Positions 37,763 to 46,910 of a DNA stretch of 64,000 nucleotides are shown here, in pieces. Position 1 is the first letter of the stretch; each line of letters starts with the position of its first letter. Origin of the DNA: Oxynema aestuarii AP17 (GTDB lineage Bacteria; Cyanobacteriota; Cyanobacteriia; Cyanobacteriales; Laspinemataceae); the NCBI RefSeq assembly GCF_012295525.1, contig NZ_CP051167.1, positions 3,393,501 through 3,457,500 of the forward strand. Direction: 5' to 3'. The notes beneath the pieces are model-generated. The model made no database searches. It was not told where the DNA came from and saw nothing but the letters and a program-made list of their open reading frames with translations. A program made the position numbers and the translations under genes.

Positions 37763-40018
37763 TTAAGTGTTGACGGTACTTGGCGTATAGCCACGAATAC
37801 CGTTCGCCGCCACTCCGAGAATCGTAGCTCCAGAAATTTTGAGTCCTTCCAACGCCTTTTTAACGGCATTGCGGTCAGTTTGCGCGAGGGCGACCACCAA
37901 GAGCATACCGTCACTTTGAGCCGCGAGAATGTTGGCATCGGCCAAGCCTACCAGGGGAGGGGTATCGTAGATGACCAGATCGAAGAAATCTTGAAATTGC
38001 TCCATGAGACATTGCATTTTGCGCGATGATAGGAGTTTGATCGGATCGTTGGGAAGCGGTCCGGCAGTCAAGACGAAGAGGTTGTCATCGACGGGGGATT
38101 GCTGGATGACTTCATTGAGACTGATATCGGTAGCGATCGTATCGCTCAAGCCTCGCAGATTGGCCAACCCCAGCTTTTCGTGAATTTTGGGACAGCGCAA
38201 GTCCGCATCGACTAAAAGCACGCGCTGGCCGATCGCGGCGGCGGTTTGAGCTAAATTCACCGCTACCGTGGACTTCCCATCGCCTGCTTCAGCCGCCCCA
38301 ATCGCTAAAGAATGTAACGGTTTCTCGTAACTGAGCAAGCGTAAGTTCGTATAGAGGGAGCGAAACGCCTCCAATAACGGCGAACTGGTATAGGTTTGGG
38401 TCGTTGTCGCGCGGGCCAGCAGTAAATTGCTGCCGCGATCGCTACTCCAAGCCCCTCCACTCCCCAGGGTTTTGCGGGGCTTGCGAGATTTTTTGAGTTC
38501 CTTGGCAAATGGAATCACCGCTAACAGAGGCAATTTGGTTCCGCCTTTAATTTCCTCGGGACTATGGAAGACCGTAATCAAAACCTCCACTAAAAAGCCA
38601 GCCCCGACACCCACCAGAAAACTTAAAATCCCGGCTAGAAGAAGTTGCCGTTTCGTTTGCTTAAACGTCGTGGGGATCAAATTGCCATTGGCATCCCGCC
38701 GCAAACTCGGCGGTTCGATCAACTGCCAAGGGATTTCCTGCTGCGCCGTATCAATTTCGAGGGCTTGTTTTTTCGTTAGCAGTTCTTTGAGGCTATCCGT
38801 TGCCACTTGCAATTCTCGTTCGAGATCGGCATATTGGCGAGCCACCACGGGCAATTCACTCAGTTTGGCGTCGAGGGCAGCCTGAGCTTGTGCCAAGCTG
38901 CGATCGCGCGCTTCGAGTTCCCGCAATCGACCTGCCACGCGCTCGATCGCATTCTGCGCCTCTTCCTGCGCCAAATTCATCAAACTCTCTTTTTTCTCGC
39001 GCATCACCTTCATCGGTTCGCTCTCTTCGAGATACAGCGACGACTTGATCGCCATTTCCGTATCTTGTCGCTGAAGCTGACCGATTAAGGCTTCGTAAGC
39101 TTTGCCCTCATTCGCCAAGATCGCTGCCGCCTCCCCATCGCGCAATTGATTGATCAAATTGGCATAGGCCATACGAGTTTCTGCCAATTGAGCTTGCACT
39201 CCCACCCGTTCGCGTTCGAGTCCCACCGCATACTCGTGCAGCGTATTGCCCGAACGCTCTGGATTGAGGACATTGTACTGTTGGCGCAACTGCTCCATTT
39301 GTTGTTGCAAGTTATCGACTTCTCCTCGCAAAATCGGCAATTGCTGGTCGATAAACTCCAATCCCGGGCGTAAGGTGGCAATTCGTTCCTGTCGGCTGTA
39401 CTCCAAATAAGCTTTAGCCAGTTGTTCTAAAACAAATTGTATTTTTTTAGGATTTTCGTCCCGATAGTTAACTTGTAATAACTTCGTTCCTTGTTTTTTG
39501 CCATCCTGTTCGTAGCTGACTCGGTTAATACTAAAATTGCTTAGCAGCGAATTATATTCCAATTTTGGATATTGAGACTTGAGCTGTTTGACCACTGGAA
39601 TCATCAGCTTCGGACTGCGAAGAACGCGAATCTGAGTTTCGTAATCGAGCAAGCTATTATCTTCAATTCGGATCCTCTGGACGTCTACTCCTGGGGTTTG
39701 AGATAACAGGTATTGCCGCGCCAACAACCCTTCAGCCGTTAGAGGCTCGACGAGGAGACGAAACGACCCTTCAAATTCATAAACCGTTTGCCGGGATAAA
39801 GAGACAATTACGGTGCCAGCCGCTACCGTCAGCGCAATAGTAACCCCTACCATCACCAGCGCTCGCCGCCGTAGCACCCCAAATACCCACGCTAAATCCA
39901 GACTTTGTTCGTCCGATTCCGGCGTATTCGTCGCGTAGACAGCCCCAGATAAAGAGGACTGAGCTAGCTTGGGATTGTGCTTAGATGAAAAAGTGTGGAA
40001 ATCTTGTCCAGTATCCAT
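37763..40018 (-). CDS. Polysaccharide chain-length regulator / tyrosine autokinase (Wzc-like)
   Basis: This 751-aa inner-membrane BY-kinase controls polymerisation and export of surface polysaccharide together with a Wza-type channel. The N-terminal Wzz domain has membrane segments near 50-70 and 480-500 (LLLAGILSFLVGVGAGFLVEV) with long coiled coils between (DNLQQQMEQLRQQYNVLN and others). The cytosolic kinase has Walker A GAAEAGDGKSTVAVNLA, Walker A' VLLVDADLRCP and Walker B DLVIYDTPPLVGLAD. The C-terminus (GIRGYTPSTVNT) has a single Tyr, whereas typical BY-kinases end in a tyrosine cluster. It is followed in the same direction as the SLBB exporter, which lies 201 bases upstream. Confidence 0.93.
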   Translation of the reverse strand: MDTGQDFHTFSSKHNPKLAQSSLSGAVYATNTPESDEQSLDLAWVFGVLRRRALVMVGVTIALTVAAGTVIVSLSRQTVYEFEGSFRLLVEPLTAEGLLARQYLLSQTPGVDVQRIRIEDNSLLDYETQIRVLRSPKLMIPVVKQLKSQYPKLEYNSLLSNFSINRVSYEQDGKKQGTKLLQVNYRDENPKKIQFVLEQLAKAYLEYSRQERIATLRPGLEFIDQQLPILRGEVDNLQQQMEQLRQQYNVLNPERSGNTLHEYAVGLERERVGVQAQLAETRMAYANLINQLRDGEAAAILANEGKAYEALIGQLQRQDTEMAIKSSLYLEESEPMKVMREKKESLMNLAQEEAQNAIERVAGRLRELEARDRSLAQAQAALDAKLSELPVVARQYADLERELQVATDSLKELLTKKQALEIDTAQQEIPWQLIEPPSLRRDANGNLIPTTFKQTKRQLLLAGILSFLVGVGAGFLVEVLITVFHSPEEIKGGTKLPLLAVIPFAKELKKSRKPRKTLGSGGAWSSDRGSNLLLARATTTQTYTSSPLLEAFRSLYTNLRLLSYEKPLHSLAIGAAEAGDGKSTVAVNLAQTAAAIGQRVLLVDADLRCPKIHEKLGLANLRGLSDTIATDISLNEVIQQSPVDDNLFVLTAGPLPNDPIKLLSSRKMQCLMEQFQDFFDLVIYDTPPLVGLADANILAAQSDGMLLVVALAQTDRNAVKKALEGLKISGATILGVAANGIRGYTPSTVNT

Positions 40019-40219
40019 CGTGATTTCTCGAAAAAAAGTTCCGATCGAGTAATGACCCAGTTAGATGGCCGCCGCCAATTGATGAGATCGAGTAATCCAC
40101 CATCTCACGAGCCGACGGAGGGGGCGAGCTGCTCGTCCTTGGCGTGAAGTGGATGGGTGTTTCCCAAAGATAACAAACATTTCCAAATCCCTGCGATCGA
40201 GGCAAAAATGTTGAAGGGG

Positions 40220-41749
40220 TTAACGGTTTATGATTCCTAAAACATCTAACAGTTGGATCGTATCGAGAATCGTAATGGCGATGCCTCTAAACATACCTGC
40301 CGGGCCGACGGTCAGCCCGACGGTATCCGAAAACTTCGCTTGACCCGATCGCCCCACCAGAATAATGTCATTTTCTCGTAGCAAGGGATTCGTTTCGCCG
40401 TTGATGCTTTGAGTAAAATCTACCTGGACTTCTCGTCGAGAGACCGTACCATCGGGATTGAACCGAATTAACCCCACTGTATCTGTTTTAGCTCGATTTT
40501 TATTAAACCCTCCGGCAGCGAGTATGGCTTGATTCATTGGGGTATCCCCTGGCAGCGTCAACCCACCCGGATTGCTGACTTCGCCCACGACTGTAACTTG
40601 GATCGCTTCCGGCGCAAAATTCGCCGCCGCTAAATCCGAAGCTTCTGCTGGGTTGATTTCAGTTGCCGTCGGGATAACGATCGTATCGCCATCCTGCACG
40701 ATCGTATCTTGATGGATATCCCCCGCTTGCAAAAGTTCCCACAAGTCAATATTGAGAACTTGTCGGGCGCCGATTTTGGTCGTGCGCCTCAGTTGAATGC
40801 GTCTTAGGTCGGCATCGGGGGTGATCCCTCCAGCGAGCTGAATGGCTCGGGTTACGGTGGGCAGTCCTTCCGTGCGTTGAGCATTGGTGGTATTGCCGCC
40901 AATGACGATGTAAGACCCGGGTCGTTTGACTTCTCCGATGACGGTTACCGCACGAGGTTTATTGGCTTCCGGTGCAAATCCTGCACTGGCTAACTGACGT
41001 AATTCCTCACGGCGCACGGTTTCGGCAGTCGGAATAAAAATGATGTCCCCATCTCTCAAGGTTAAATCGGCGGGGGCTTCTCCCGTTTGTAGCATTTTCC
41101 ACAGATCGAGGGAAATCGTTTGTTCTTGCCCGGAACCTTGCAGGCGACGCAATTGAACCTGTCGGATATCGGCGGCGAGGGTGATCCCTTCTGCCATGTC
41201 AATAGCTTGAAGGATATTGGGATATTGAACCCCCGGTTGATTCCCGACCCCTCCGGTGAGCGGCATGGTGTACGAACCAGGACGATTCACTTCTCCGGCC
41301 ACCCGAACTGTTAACGGGCGTGGGGAGAGTAAAATTAAGGTGACTAGAGGACGCTTGAGAACCCGAGCGTATGCGCTTTCAAGAGTACGATCGGCTTCGT
41401 CTAGGGTCATCCCTTGAATGGAAAGGGTGCCAATCAAGGGTAAGGAAATTCTGCCGTCAATCGGGATTTGATATTCGGCGCTTAATTCGGGCAGATCGAA
41501 GATATCGATCCGGATGCGATCGCCTCCTCCCAGGCGATAGGGGGTGTCGCTGAGGTCTGCCGGGTCGGCATTGAATTGAGGATTGGAAATTGGGAAGCTT
41601 TCTGCTTCTTCTACGGTTGGAAGCTGTGCCCGAACGGGGAGGCTCGAACCAGTGGAGATCGCAGTGGCCAAACCCAAGAAGATCGAGTAGTGAAGCATGG
41701 CTCGGTAGCCCACCGATCTTCTCGTGATTTTTTGCTTACGCTTGTTCAT
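40220..41749 (-). CDS. Polysaccharide export protein with SLBB domains (Wza/GumB-like)
   Basis: The protein has 509 aa. A signal peptide (IFLGLATAISTGSSLPVRAQ) is followed by the polysaccharide export domain at about 65-150 (YRLGGGDRIRIDIFDLPELS, YQIPIDGRISLPLIGTLSIQGMT) and three SLBB domains (VRVAGEVNRPGSYTM, VTVIGEVKRPGSYIV, VTVVGEVSNPGGLTL). Wza-like proteins form the outer-membrane channel for exopolysaccharide. No lipobox Cys is seen, unlike enterobacterial Wza. Encoded just upstream of the autokinase and divergent from the polymerase gene. Confidence 0.92.
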   Translation of the reverse strand: MNKRKQKITRRSVGYRAMLHYSIFLGLATAISTGSSLPVRAQLPTVEEAESFPISNPQFNADPADLSDTPYRLGGGDRIRIDIFDLPELSAEYQIPIDGRISLPLIGTLSIQGMTLDEADRTLESAYARVLKRPLVTLILLSPRPLTVRVAGEVNRPGSYTMPLTGGVGNQPGVQYPNILQAIDMAEGITLAADIRQVQLRRLQGSGQEQTISLDLWKMLQTGEAPADLTLRDGDIIFIPTAETVRREELRQLASAGFAPEANKPRAVTVIGEVKRPGSYIVIGGNTTNAQRTEGLPTVTRAIQLAGGITPDADLRRIQLRRTTKIGARQVLNIDLWELLQAGDIHQDTIVQDGDTIVIPTATEINPAEASDLAAANFAPEAIQVTVVGEVSNPGGLTLPGDTPMNQAILAAGGFNKNRAKTDTVGLIRFNPDGTVSRREVQVDFTQSINGETNPLLRENDIILVGRSGQAKFSDTVGLTVGPAGMFRGIAITILDTIQLLDVLGIINR

Positions 41750-42408
41750 ACTTGATTTTATCCGCAGCGATCGGGAATTATGATATTAATGGATATTTAA
41801 GATCTTAACCAGCGATCTGCGTCCTTGGAGATCGGTTAACATAAGCTTGTCAGCTTGAAGACAATCTGGGAATTAAATTCTTCCTCAAAAGTAAATCCTC
41901 CTCAGAGCTTGCCCTCAAAAGAAAGTCCCCTTTCAACCCGTTGAGAAGTTTGCCATCCTCACCCCTTTCTTAAGGTCGCTAATGGGTTGGACTGGGTGTG
42001 CGATCGGCGAGATCGATTAGTCAACGGGGAACGGATCGCCCCTGTCATAGTCTGCACGATGCAACTCGATCGAGATCTTGCTACTCTTGAGGGGATTCGC
42101 TCACGATTGATGGAGATCGAAACATTTCCTTTCAGTCGATCGTTTTCTCCCTATTTTTTAGGGAGGGTCTCAACCCACAGAGCGTTTATGGGATAAGTTC
42201 GAGTATGCCAAAATAGATTTGCCGACCTATCCGTCACCCTTGAGAGTGCGATCGTTCCGAGCTAACCTTAGCTTTTCACGCGATGGGAATGGCGATCGCA
42301 CTCAAGCAAACATCACGATCCCTCATTGAATAAAGTCCCTCGTTGAATGAAGTCCTTGACTGGACTTAGCTTTTCCTAGCCTCCCATCGAACTACTTTTT
42401 ATATTTTC
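41750..42408. other. Divergent regulatory region of the exopolysaccharide locus
   Basis: About 660 bases between the export gene (minus) and the polymerase gene (plus). It contains repeated motifs: CCTCAAAAGTAAATCC and CCTCAAAAGAAAGTCC near 41883 and 41912, and a 17-base tandem repeat at 42320-42353. A 69-aa frame at 41987-42196 has no family features and is not counted as a gene. The promoters of both arms must lie here. Confidence 0.5.
42320..42353. repeat. Tandem 17-base repeat upstream of the polymerase gene
   Basis: CCCTCATTGAATAAAGT is followed at once by CCCTCGTTGAATGAAGT (two differences), 56 bases before the start codon. Position suggests paired operator sites or a simple duplication. 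Confidence 0.5.
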
Positions 42409-43836
42409 ATGAAAGAGCTAATTGCCCACCCCGCAATTCTCCCTTTAATTCCTTTATTTGGAATTATTTTTCTGCTCTTTGTTTTTCAGTTGGTGAATCG
42501 ACGAAAATCCCTTGGCTATCTAATTGAAAAAAATGCTTTAATCTTATTGATATTCATGATTTGTGGGGTCACGATTACCCCATTCAATAAATTCACTCCT
42601 CTAGCCTTGATCGAGCGCGAAAAGACTTTACCTTCTTTGGCCGCTCAAATTGTTTTATACTTGTCTACAGTTTTTGTTTTACTCCCTCGATTGCGCTTTA
42701 CTTTACAAAAAATTATTGCTGCATTTTATTCAATTGTTATTTTTAATCCCGGTTTTTGTGCTTTAGTACTCCTCATTGTTTTGTCGGGATTTTGGTCGGC
42801 AACGCCAGACTACACATTTAAAAATGCAGGTATATTATTGGGTACGACAATTGTTTTAATATATATAGCAAAACAATATGATATTCAGCAATTCGCAGAA
42901 CTGATTCGCTTAAATAATACATGGATTGCCATCCCTAGTATTTACTACAGCTTATTTAGGAAATCGATCGGGATTAATGCAACTAAGAATTCGTGGCAAG
43001 GCATTTTAGCTCACCCCAATCCCCTCGGTTCCTTAATGGCACTCAACATTTTCTTGTGGGGGGTTTATGCTGCTCGTAACCCTAAAGATAGAAAAAAAGC
43101 ATTCACCATTATTTTCATTTCCCTTTACGTTTTACAAATGGCAGGAACGGCAGGGGCTAAAGTTCAACTTATTTTACTAACTTGCCTCCTTCTGTTTGTA
43201 AATTCAATTAAACCTTTGCCCTTTCAGTGGACATTCACGGGAATTGTTGTCTTTCTAATTTTAGCGATTATTGGTACGATCCTCGTGACCGAGAATTTAG
43301 AAACAATTGTTGTTGACGGTCTGGGTAAAGATATGACCTTTACCGGACGAGTCCCGGTATGGAATATGTTATTTACAGAACATATTCCCAAACATCCGTG
43401 GTTTGGATTTGGATATCATGGTTTCTGGCAGCCTTGGCGAGGCTTAGACAATCCCGCCTTCAATGTTATTGTTATGCCCTCAGAATGGAGACCCCCTCAT
43501 GCTCACAATGGGTTTGTAGATACCATTGTCGATTTGGGATTTTTTGGGGGGTTAGCATTTGCAATTTCCTTCATTACTAATCTAATATATGCTGTTGTTT
43601 ATCTCAGTCAAAAAAAAGGTTCAGAAGCTGCATTACCCTTGATTTTTTTGACTTATGTGGTCATCACAAACCTTTCCGAAGGGGGATTAATTGAAGTAAG
43701 TATGACTTGGGTTTTATATGCGACAACAACTCTACGTTTATCAATGGAAATGTCCTACTTAATTAAATCGCAAAAACCGCCAAAGAGGCTAGTTACGCAG
43801 CCTACATTAGAAGCGAATCGAATGGATTCATTGTAA
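42409..43836 (+). CDS. O-antigen-ligase-like polysaccharide polymerase (Wzy)
   Basis: This 475-aa inner-membrane protein has about eleven hydrophobic segments. The conserved part of the WzyC/O-antigen ligase family is visible: AHPNPLGSLMALNIFLW in the middle, and the large periplasmic loop with FGFGYHGFWQPW and PPHAHNGFVDTIVDLGFFGGLAF. It would join repeat units delivered by the flippase into a chain. Because the flippase, autokinase and export genes are adjacent, polymerase is more likely than ligase. The gene is AT-rich with no HIP1 site seen, unlike most of the window. Confidence 0.88.
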   Translation: MKELIAHPAILPLIPLFGIIFLLFVFQLVNRRKSLGYLIEKNALILLIFMICGVTITPFNKFTPLALIEREKTLPSLAAQIVLYLSTVFVLLPRLRFTLQKIIAAFYSIVIFNPGFCALVLLIVLSGFWSATPDYTFKNAGILLGTTIVLIYIAKQYDIQQFAELIRLNNTWIAIPSIYYSLFRKSIGINATKNSWQGILAHPNPLGSLMALNIFLWGVYAARNPKDRKKAFTIIFISLYVLQMAGTAGAKVQLILLTCLLLFVNSIKPLPFQWTFTGIVVFLILAIIGTILVTENLETIVVDGLGKDMTFTGRVPVWNMLFTEHIPKHPWFGFGYHGFWQPWRGLDNPAFNVIVMPSEWRPPHAHNGFVDTIVDLGFFGGLAFAISFITNLIYAVVYLSQKKGSEAALPLIFLTYVVITNLSEGGLIEVSMTWVLYATTTLRLSMEMSYLIKSQKPPKRLVTQPTLEANRMDSL

Positions 43837-44301
43837 AGAGATATAAGTGAAGCCATAGCTATTGAAGATTCTATAGCTATCCTCAATCGTAACTTCAAGG
43901 GAGTGTGAACCCAATTTTCAATTAGATCGAGTCTTTAGTGATTCAATTCTATCGACGGTAATCATAGCTTAGATCGATAAATTGATACCATCAGGCTCAT
44001 CGGACATACTCGCGATTGATTTCACAAATTAGATAGGATGGCTATATTGATGGAGGAAGTTACAGGATTAAAAGTTTCCATTATTCACGATACCGAAGAT
44101 GTAGAGCAAATTTTGCTAAGAATAATCACAATTATCTCTAGCAATTTTAGCAAAGCTTTACCATCCACTTTGGGACTCTAAGAGGTGTAATAATAATCAA
44201 GCCAAAGGGAGTAAACTAGATCGCTAAGAACAATTCACAGCCTGGAGCAAACCAAGATTTTAAAGATTTGATAAATTAGCATTTCTGAGTATTAGTCTTG
44301 C
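43837..44301. other. Intergenic region, AT-rich
   Basis: About 500 bases. A 43-aa frame at 44050-44181 (ATG, EEVTGLKVSIIHDTEDVEQI) is the only candidate; it lacks a clear ribosome site or family and may be a gene fragment. Direct repeats of ATAGCTAT occur near 43855 and 43874. Confidence 0.35.
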
Positions 44302-44307
44302 TATAAT
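44302..44307 (+). promoter_or_regulatory. Candidate -10 element of the flippase gene
   Basis: TATAAT preceded by TTGC lies 27 bases before the GTG start. No good -35 is seen 17 bases further up, so it would be a weak or extended -10 promoter with a very short leader. Confidence 0.35.
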
Positions 44308-44333
44308 AGATTGTTATTTTCAAGAACTGAATT

Positions 44334-45674
44334 GTGGAAAAACCAAAAATAACCGTTACTTTAAGCAATCTTATTAGCAACACAGCTTGGTTGTTTGCTG
44401 ATAAAATACTCCAGATGGGTCTGGGTCTTGTCGTTGGCATTTGGGTAGCTCGTTACCTCGGTCCAGAACAGTATGGAATGCTCAATTATGCTATTTCCTT
44501 TGTAGCCTTATTCGGTCCGATCGCCGGATGGGGATTAGATGCTATTTCAGTTAGAGAACTCGCATCAGAACCTGAAAAGAAAGAAGAAATCCTAGGAACT
44601 ACATTTGTCCTAAAATTACTGGGTGGATTTCTAATTTTATTCCTAACTTTTGTCGCAATATATTTACTCAAGCCTGACGAGATATTAACCCGATGGCTTG
44701 TAGGAATTATTGCAGTAGGAACGATTTTTCAATCTTTTGAGACCATTGATTTCTGGTTCCGCTCTCAAACTCAATCAAAATATACAGTTTTAGCAAAAAA
44801 CTTCACTTACGTTCTAGCGACAGTTATAAAAATTATCCTCATACAAACTAGCGCACCACTGATTGCGTTTGCTGCTATTAAATCCGGTGAAATTGGCTTT
44901 ACTGCTATTGGCTTAGTTGTGGTTTATGGACGGAGGGGCGGTAATATTTTTCGTTGGCAGCCCAATTTCAAAATGGCTCACCTTTTACTACAAGATAGTT
45001 GGCCATTAATTATTTCTGGCATAAGCACCTATATTTATGCGACCATAGACCAAGTTATGCTCGGTCAAATGTCTACCGTTAAATCTTTGGGTATTTATTC
45101 AGTTGCTGTCAAGCTTTCAGAGATTTTTAATTTTCTCCCAGTGGTCATTTCTCAATCGGTGTTGCCAACCGTCGTTAATAAATACAAGGAGGGAGAACAA
45201 TCCTTACTACATACCATGCAGAATATTTACGATATTATGGCAATTTTATGGTTTTTTATTGCTGTATTTATTTCTAGTTTTTCACCTTGGATTGTGTCCA
45301 AAGTTTACGGAGAAGCTTATTCGGAGTCGGCGATTATTTTATCCGTATATGTCTGGTCGCAGTTTGGTAGTAATTTCGGGGTAGCTAGAAGCTTATATAT
45401 TAATGTCAAAAACTTATTCAAACTTTCTTTGATTATTAGTTTTGCTGGTGCTTTTCTCAATATTGCTTTAAATTCTTGGTTAATTCCGCAATACGAAGCA
45501 ATGGGGGCAACGGTCGCAACCCTAATCACTTATTTTGTCGCAGTAGTTGGTATCAATATAGTTTTTCCTGAATTACGCAAACTCTTACCCATTATTGGAA
45601 AATCTTTAATTATTCCTAATTCAATTTTTCGCCTGATAAAAGAGTATAGAAAGAGTAAAAATAAGTCATCATAG
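44334..45674 (+). CDS. Polysaccharide flippase (Wzx / MOP family)
   Basis: This 446-aa protein starts at GTG 44334. It has about twelve to fourteen membrane segments and the N-terminal signature of the family (NTAWLFADKILQMGLGLVVGIWVARYLGPEQYGMLNYAISFVALF, seen in parts). It also has LGTTFVLKLLGG and YIYATIDQVMLGQMSTVKSLGIYSVAVKLSE, typical of oligosaccharide flippases. It would move lipid-linked repeat units across the inner membrane. The C-terminal tail is basic (KEYRKSKNKSS). AT-rich like its neighbours; the next gene starts 36 bases on. Confidence 0.92.
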   Translation: MEKPKITVTLSNLISNTAWLFADKILQMGLGLVVGIWVARYLGPEQYGMLNYAISFVALFGPIAGWGLDAISVRELASEPEKKEEILGTTFVLKLLGGFLILFLTFVAIYLLKPDEILTRWLVGIIAVGTIFQSFETIDFWFRSQTQSKYTVLAKNFTYVLATVIKIILIQTSAPLIAFAAIKSGEIGFTAIGLVVVYGRRGGNIFRWQPNFKMAHLLLQDSWPLIISGISTYIYATIDQVMLGQMSTVKSLGIYSVAVKLSEIFNFLPVVISQSVLPTVVNKYKEGEQSLLHTMQNIYDIMAILWFFIAVFISSFSPWIVSKVYGEAYSESAIILSVYVWSQFGSNFGVARSLYINVKNLFKLSLIISFAGAFLNIALNSWLIPQYEAMGATVATLITYFVAVVGINIVFPELRKLLPIIGKSLIIPNSIFRLIKEYRKSKNKSS

Positions 45675-45710
45675 TCGTTGAGATTGATTTTGCTTGTAGG
45701 TTGAGTAATC

Positions 45711-46910
45711 ATGTTGAAAATTAAGCCCAATATTGAAATAAAAGCCACTTGTCCTCACTGCCAAAATTACCTGAGTTCTAACGGGGTACTTTGGCAAGGA
45801 ATTCATGTTTGTTATGAAGCGACATGCAGTGAGTGTAATACAGCAATCGTTGGGGATTTACCCGTGGGTCATGCAGACCCCTATTCTTTTCAAGTCGATC
45901 TAGAAAAAGGAATCCTGTTCGGCGGAGATTTAGGAAGAAAAGAGCTAGGGGAACCTTTATTCGATTCGTTACAAAATCCTGCTCAAGAAGCAATAGAAAT
46001 CAAGAAGGAAGTTTTTAAAGAATTGAATAAAGTTATTATTTTAAACTGTATTGATTGTTTGTACGGCCATAGTTTGTTAAAGTTGCTCAATGCTCAAAGG
46101 CATTTGGAAGTGCATCCAGAGTTGGGATTAATTGCGATCGTACCCCAATTATTACGATGGATGGTTCCCGATGGAGTAGCTGAAATTTGGACGGTCAATT
46201 TACCGTTAAAGAGAAGTAAATTATATTTTCCTGTTTTCGATCGCTTCGTGAGGGAGGAATGTCAGCGTTTTGAAGAAATTTATGTTAGTAAGGCGTATTC
46301 TCATCCTGGTTATTTTGACATTTCTCGCTTTACTAAAGTAGCCAAACATAATTTTGAGTCTCCGGACTTTAGGATCACTTTTATTTGGCGAGAAGATCGA
46401 TTACTTCTGAAGCAATTCAGTTTTAAACTCTTAAAAAAACTGGGTCTGGTAAAGTGGGGATTTGCTCTTCAAAATCGACGAATTGTTAAAGTTTTTAGCG
46501 AGATTAAAAAGAAAATCCCCAAGGCTAAGTTTTCGGTAACTGGCTTGGGAACATCGACCAAGTTTCCGGATTGGATAGATGACAAACGAGTCACTAAGTT
46601 TGACGAAAAAACAGAGCGTAAAATTTGCGAAATCTATGCTGAAAGTCGCTTAGTCATCGGAATTCATGGCTCGAATATGTTGCTTCCCTCAGCTCATGCT
46701 GGAATGACGATCGATTTAATGCCAACCGACCGATGGGGAAATTTTGCTCAAGATATCTTATATCAAGAAGAAGACCCTCGTTTTGCTTCTTTTCGATATC
46801 TTTACTTGCCTTTAAGTGTGCCGTTAAAGGAATTAGGTTTTATTGCTGGAACGATGGTTCAAAAGCGCCAGCATTTTTATAGTAACATGGCTGCGGATAA
46901 AAGGAAATGA
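45711..46910 (+). CDS. Probable glycosyltransferase with N-terminal zinc ribbon
   Basis: This 399-aa cytosolic protein has no membrane segment. Residues 13-46 form a zinc ribbon (CPHC and later CSEC). The C-terminal half has features of GT-B-type transferases, above all ESRLVIGIHGSNMLLPSAHAGMTIDLMP near residue 320, which resembles the end of family GT61-like enzymes, and AKFSVTGLGTSTKFPDW earlier. The catalytic sugar and acceptor are unknown. The stop overlaps the next start by ATGA, so translation is coupled to the following glycosyltransferase. The zinc ribbon is unusual for this fold. Confidence 0.6.
   Translation: MLKIKPNIEIKATCPHCQNYLSSNGVLWQGIHVCYEATCSECNTAIVGDLPVGHADPYSFQVDLEKGILFGGDLGRKELGEPLFDSLQNPAQEAIEIKKEVFKELNKVIILNCIDCLYGHSLLKLLNAQRHLEVHPELGLIAIVPQLLRWMVPDGVAEIWTVNLPLKRSKLYFPVFDRFVREECQRFEEIYVSKAYSHPGYFDISRFTKVAKHNFESPDFRITFIWREDRLLLKQFSFKLLKKLGLVKWGFALQNRRIVKVFSEIKKKIPKAKFSVTGLGTSTKFPDWIDDKRVTKFDEKTERKICEIYAESRLVIGIHGSNMLLPSAHAGMTIDLMPTDRWGNFAQDILYQEEDPRFASFRYLYLPLSVPLKELGFIAGTMVQKRQHFYSNMAADKRK

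Noticed and set aside
44050-44181. 43-codon frame in the gap before the flippase gene
   Set aside because: No clear ribosome site, no family, and too short to separate from chance in AT-rich DNA.
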